Below, piece after piece: positions 57,232 through 58,521 of a stretch of DNA of 58,521 nucleotides; position 1 is the stretch's first letter, and each line of letters opens with the position of its first letter. Position numbers and translations under genes: made by a program. This DNA comes from a virus: the IMG/VR virus record IMGVR_UViG_3300046167_000389, positions 1 to 58,521 of that record; one strand, given 5' to 3'. The notes under the pieces were generated by a model. The model made no database searches and had not been told where the DNA came from. It was given only the letters and a program-made list of their open reading frames with translations.

Positions 57232-57309
57232 ATCTATCTCCTTAGCTGTATGTGGTATCATTATACCAACTACGCCAACTAGGTAGTAGATAGATAAGGC
57301 GAATACCCG

Positions 57310-57696
57310 CTATGCTTTCAGGTAATCGATAGCTCTTTGCAGACCGGCTTCGTTGTCACCTAACAATCCAATAGACAAGTTGCAGTGAGGACATAGCCAT
57401 CCCCTAAACTTCTCTGTCTCGTAGCAGTGGTCTAGCACCAACTTAGTGTCAGTCTTCCCGCAGCACTGGCAATGGTCAGTCATCGGCGGGGCAGTCTTCC
57501 TGATATTATTGACTACCGCGTTGTTATACTTCTGGCAGTCCTTGCAAGAGGTACTCCGACTTTCCCTGTCTCCTGTAGCCCGCCTGTACAGCCTAAAGGC
57601 TTCTCTAGGCTTAACCTGAGAACAGTGTCTGCACTTAATGTCGCCTGTTTTAGCTGGATTATCTTCCCAGCCAAATAGGTTAGGCTGTTGGGTCAT
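57310..57696 (-). CDS. Recombination endonuclease VII-like HNH nuclease
   Basis: The C-terminal half is the endonuclease VII pattern: CQCCGKTDTKLVLDHCYETE then FRGWLCPHCNLSIGLLGDNE, with two CxxC zinc knuckles and the catalytic DH. An N-terminal segment carries another pair of CxxC (CRHCSQVKPR; SCKDCQKY). The start at 57696 overlaps the upstream gene by 17 bp; a longer frame to 57720 adds an unlikely hydrophobic N-terminus. It may cleave branched DNA, or host DNA early in infection. Confidence 0.85.
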   Translation of the reverse strand: MTQQPNLFGWEDNPAKTGDIKCRHCSQVKPREAFRLYRRATGDRESRSTSCKDCQKYNNAVVNNIRKTAPPMTDHCQCCGKTDTKLVLDHCYETEKFRGWLCPHCNLSIGLLGDNEAGLQRAIDYLKA

Positions 57697-58018
57697 AGTC
57701 AGTGTCAAAAAGATCAGCAACTACTTCGTCGCTTACTTCTATCGTCTGAGCTAAATCCCTGAGCTTAGTAGCTTCCTTAGTGAGTTCAGAGGCTATGTCG
57801 TATAACTCCCCGTACTCCGACTCCGCATTGTCCAAGACAAACTGAGTAATCTCCCAGAATGGTTTCTGGATAGTCACCTTCTCATCCTCACCAACTTCCA
57901 AAGTAGTCTGTAGGTACAGCATCCCTGAGTCTGGTACTTGCAAGTCGTGGTCTAAGAAAAACGGTAGCCCGTCAGCAAACAGGACTCCATCTTCTCCGCA
58001 GTCATTATCATTAGCCAT
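57680..58018 (-). CDS. Hypothetical acidic protein, 112 aa
   Basis: This is the first leftward gene from the promoter at 58054-58083. It is strongly acidic (MANDNDCGEDGVLFADGLPF start, TIEVSDEVVADLFDTDYDPT end), with a helical middle. Acidic proteins expressed first in phages often block host enzymes or mimic DNA; no motif confirms it. The start is clear, directly downstream of the promoter. Confidence 0.62.
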   Translation of the reverse strand: MANDNDCGEDGVLFADGLPFFLDHDLQVPDSGMLYLQTTLEVGEDEKVTIQKPFWEITQFVLDNAESEYGELYDIASELTKEATKLRDLAQTIEVSDEVVADLFDTDYDPTA

Positions 58019-58053
58019 AGGTAATCCAAATAAATAAATAAAATATGCCGCTA

Positions 58054-58104
58054 AGTATATACGAACTTAGCAACACTTTACAAGTGCCTTTGCTAATTTG
58101 CTAA
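58054..58104 (-). promoter_or_regulatory. Leftward early promoter with operator-like repeats
   Basis: On the minus strand TTGTAA (58078-58083), 18-bp spacer, TATACT (58054-58059). Around the -35 lie TTAGCAA (58067-58073) and two inverted copies TTGCTAA (58090-58096, 58098-58104), plus CACTT-TAC-AAGTG at 58074-58086. This is a good operator arrangement for the 58018 gene. Confidence 0.65.
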
Positions 58105-58198
58105 CTACTGAAGTAGTACGTTGACGGATTATTCTGCTGGAGTAATCGGCTGGGAGCCATTTACAGTTGCTATTTTCTAAAAATAGGTGGGAGTTGTA
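58105..58198. other. Short stretch between early promoter and right repeat
   Basis: I see no gene. A TTGACG at 58131-58136 could be part of a rightward promoter leading into the repeat, but no good -10 follows at 16-18 bp. Confidence 0.4.
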
Positions 58199-58521
58199 CA
58201 CAGATCTGTGGGGGTAGGGGGTGGCAGTCGCCCCGGTCGGCCCGACGATCAGAAAAATAGATTGATTTATGCCGATTTCTTTAAGTCATTGTTTTTATTA
58301 TATTTTTTATTAATCTATGACTGAATAGTTCACGGGCTGATCGTAATTTTAAAAGTAAAATCAATTGCTTAGATAAAACTGGCTCATAGAATACTGGCAG
58401 AATATGCAATTAATCAGAATATTGTGACAAAAAAGCACCAGCCGTGCCATCGATCCAGACCATCGTGCAGGGTGGCTGCTGGCTGACGATCACCAGACGC
58501 TGGGGCGGGAAGCGGCTTTGT
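58199..58521. repeat. Right copy of 323-bp imperfect terminal repeat
   Basis: Same orientation as 1-323, gapless, with about 14 substitutions. Differences include CTGTG for CTAGA near its start, CTGATCGTA for ATGACTGTG in the middle and ATCACC for AACATC near its end. No gene is seen in it. Confidence 0.9.

Overview
The window is a nearly complete genome of a tailed, short-tailed (podovirus-type) marine bacteriophage, flanked by two copies of a 323-bp repeat (1-323 and 58199-58521, about 96% identical, no gaps). The gene set points to the HMO-2011 group, whose type member infects the marine alphaproteobacterium SAR116. Its hallmark is present: a family-A DNA polymerase with a DnaJ-type zinc-finger insert. 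With it come a P22/T7-style tail tube and adaptor, an HK97-like major capsid protein, a monomeric B12-dependent ribonucleotide reductase, ThyX and a tyrosine integrase. The putative attP (8979-9021) matches my recollection of the 3' half of alphaproteobacterial tRNA-Asn(GUU), which supports an alphaproteobacterial host. This assignment rests on recalled family features, not on a database search.

Layout. (1) 1-4972, leftward: small accessory genes including a DUF932 protein, a DUF2786 protein, a two-CxxC zinc-ribbon microprotein and several unknowns. Many start behind the same unusual leader (CAACCAAC..GGACCAAT). (2) 4973-5317: divergent control region with palindromes and paired CTGTTAAC boxes around a sigma70-like promoter. 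(3) 5318-19104, rightward: small unknowns, integrase, thyX, attP, primase, DnaB-like helicase, DNA polymerase, a PD-(D/E)XK exonuclease and a second nuclease, a DUF3310 protein, a MazG-like pyrophosphohydrolase and nrdJ. (4) 19105-19239: interleaved terminators between convergent units. (5) 19237-58018, leftward: read in transcription order, early-type small genes (endonuclease VII-like, DUF1127), small membrane and basic proteins, terminase, portal, scaffold, capsid, a large set of fibre and decoration proteins, tail adaptor and nozzle, lysis cassette (GH24 endolysin, overlapping Rz/Rz1-like spanins), and internal virion proteins, one with a lysozyme-like segment.

Working logic. Integrase and attP imply the capacity for lysogeny, but I recognise no CI-like repressor. 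The CTGTTAAC boxes are the best candidate operators for an unseen regulator. The rightward unit supplies replication and nucleotide-pool functions; the leftward late unit builds and releases virions.

Sequence quality. Many conserved genes are broken by single-base changes, most of them one extra base in a short homopolymer: primase, gene 14142, nrdJ, tail nozzle, portal and terminase small subunit. The scaffold and terminase large subunit have several breaks each. I read these as uncorrected assembly or long-read errors and annotate the genes as single units. Many real small genes are under 60 codons and were found by reading frames, ribosome-binding sites and start-stop overlaps.
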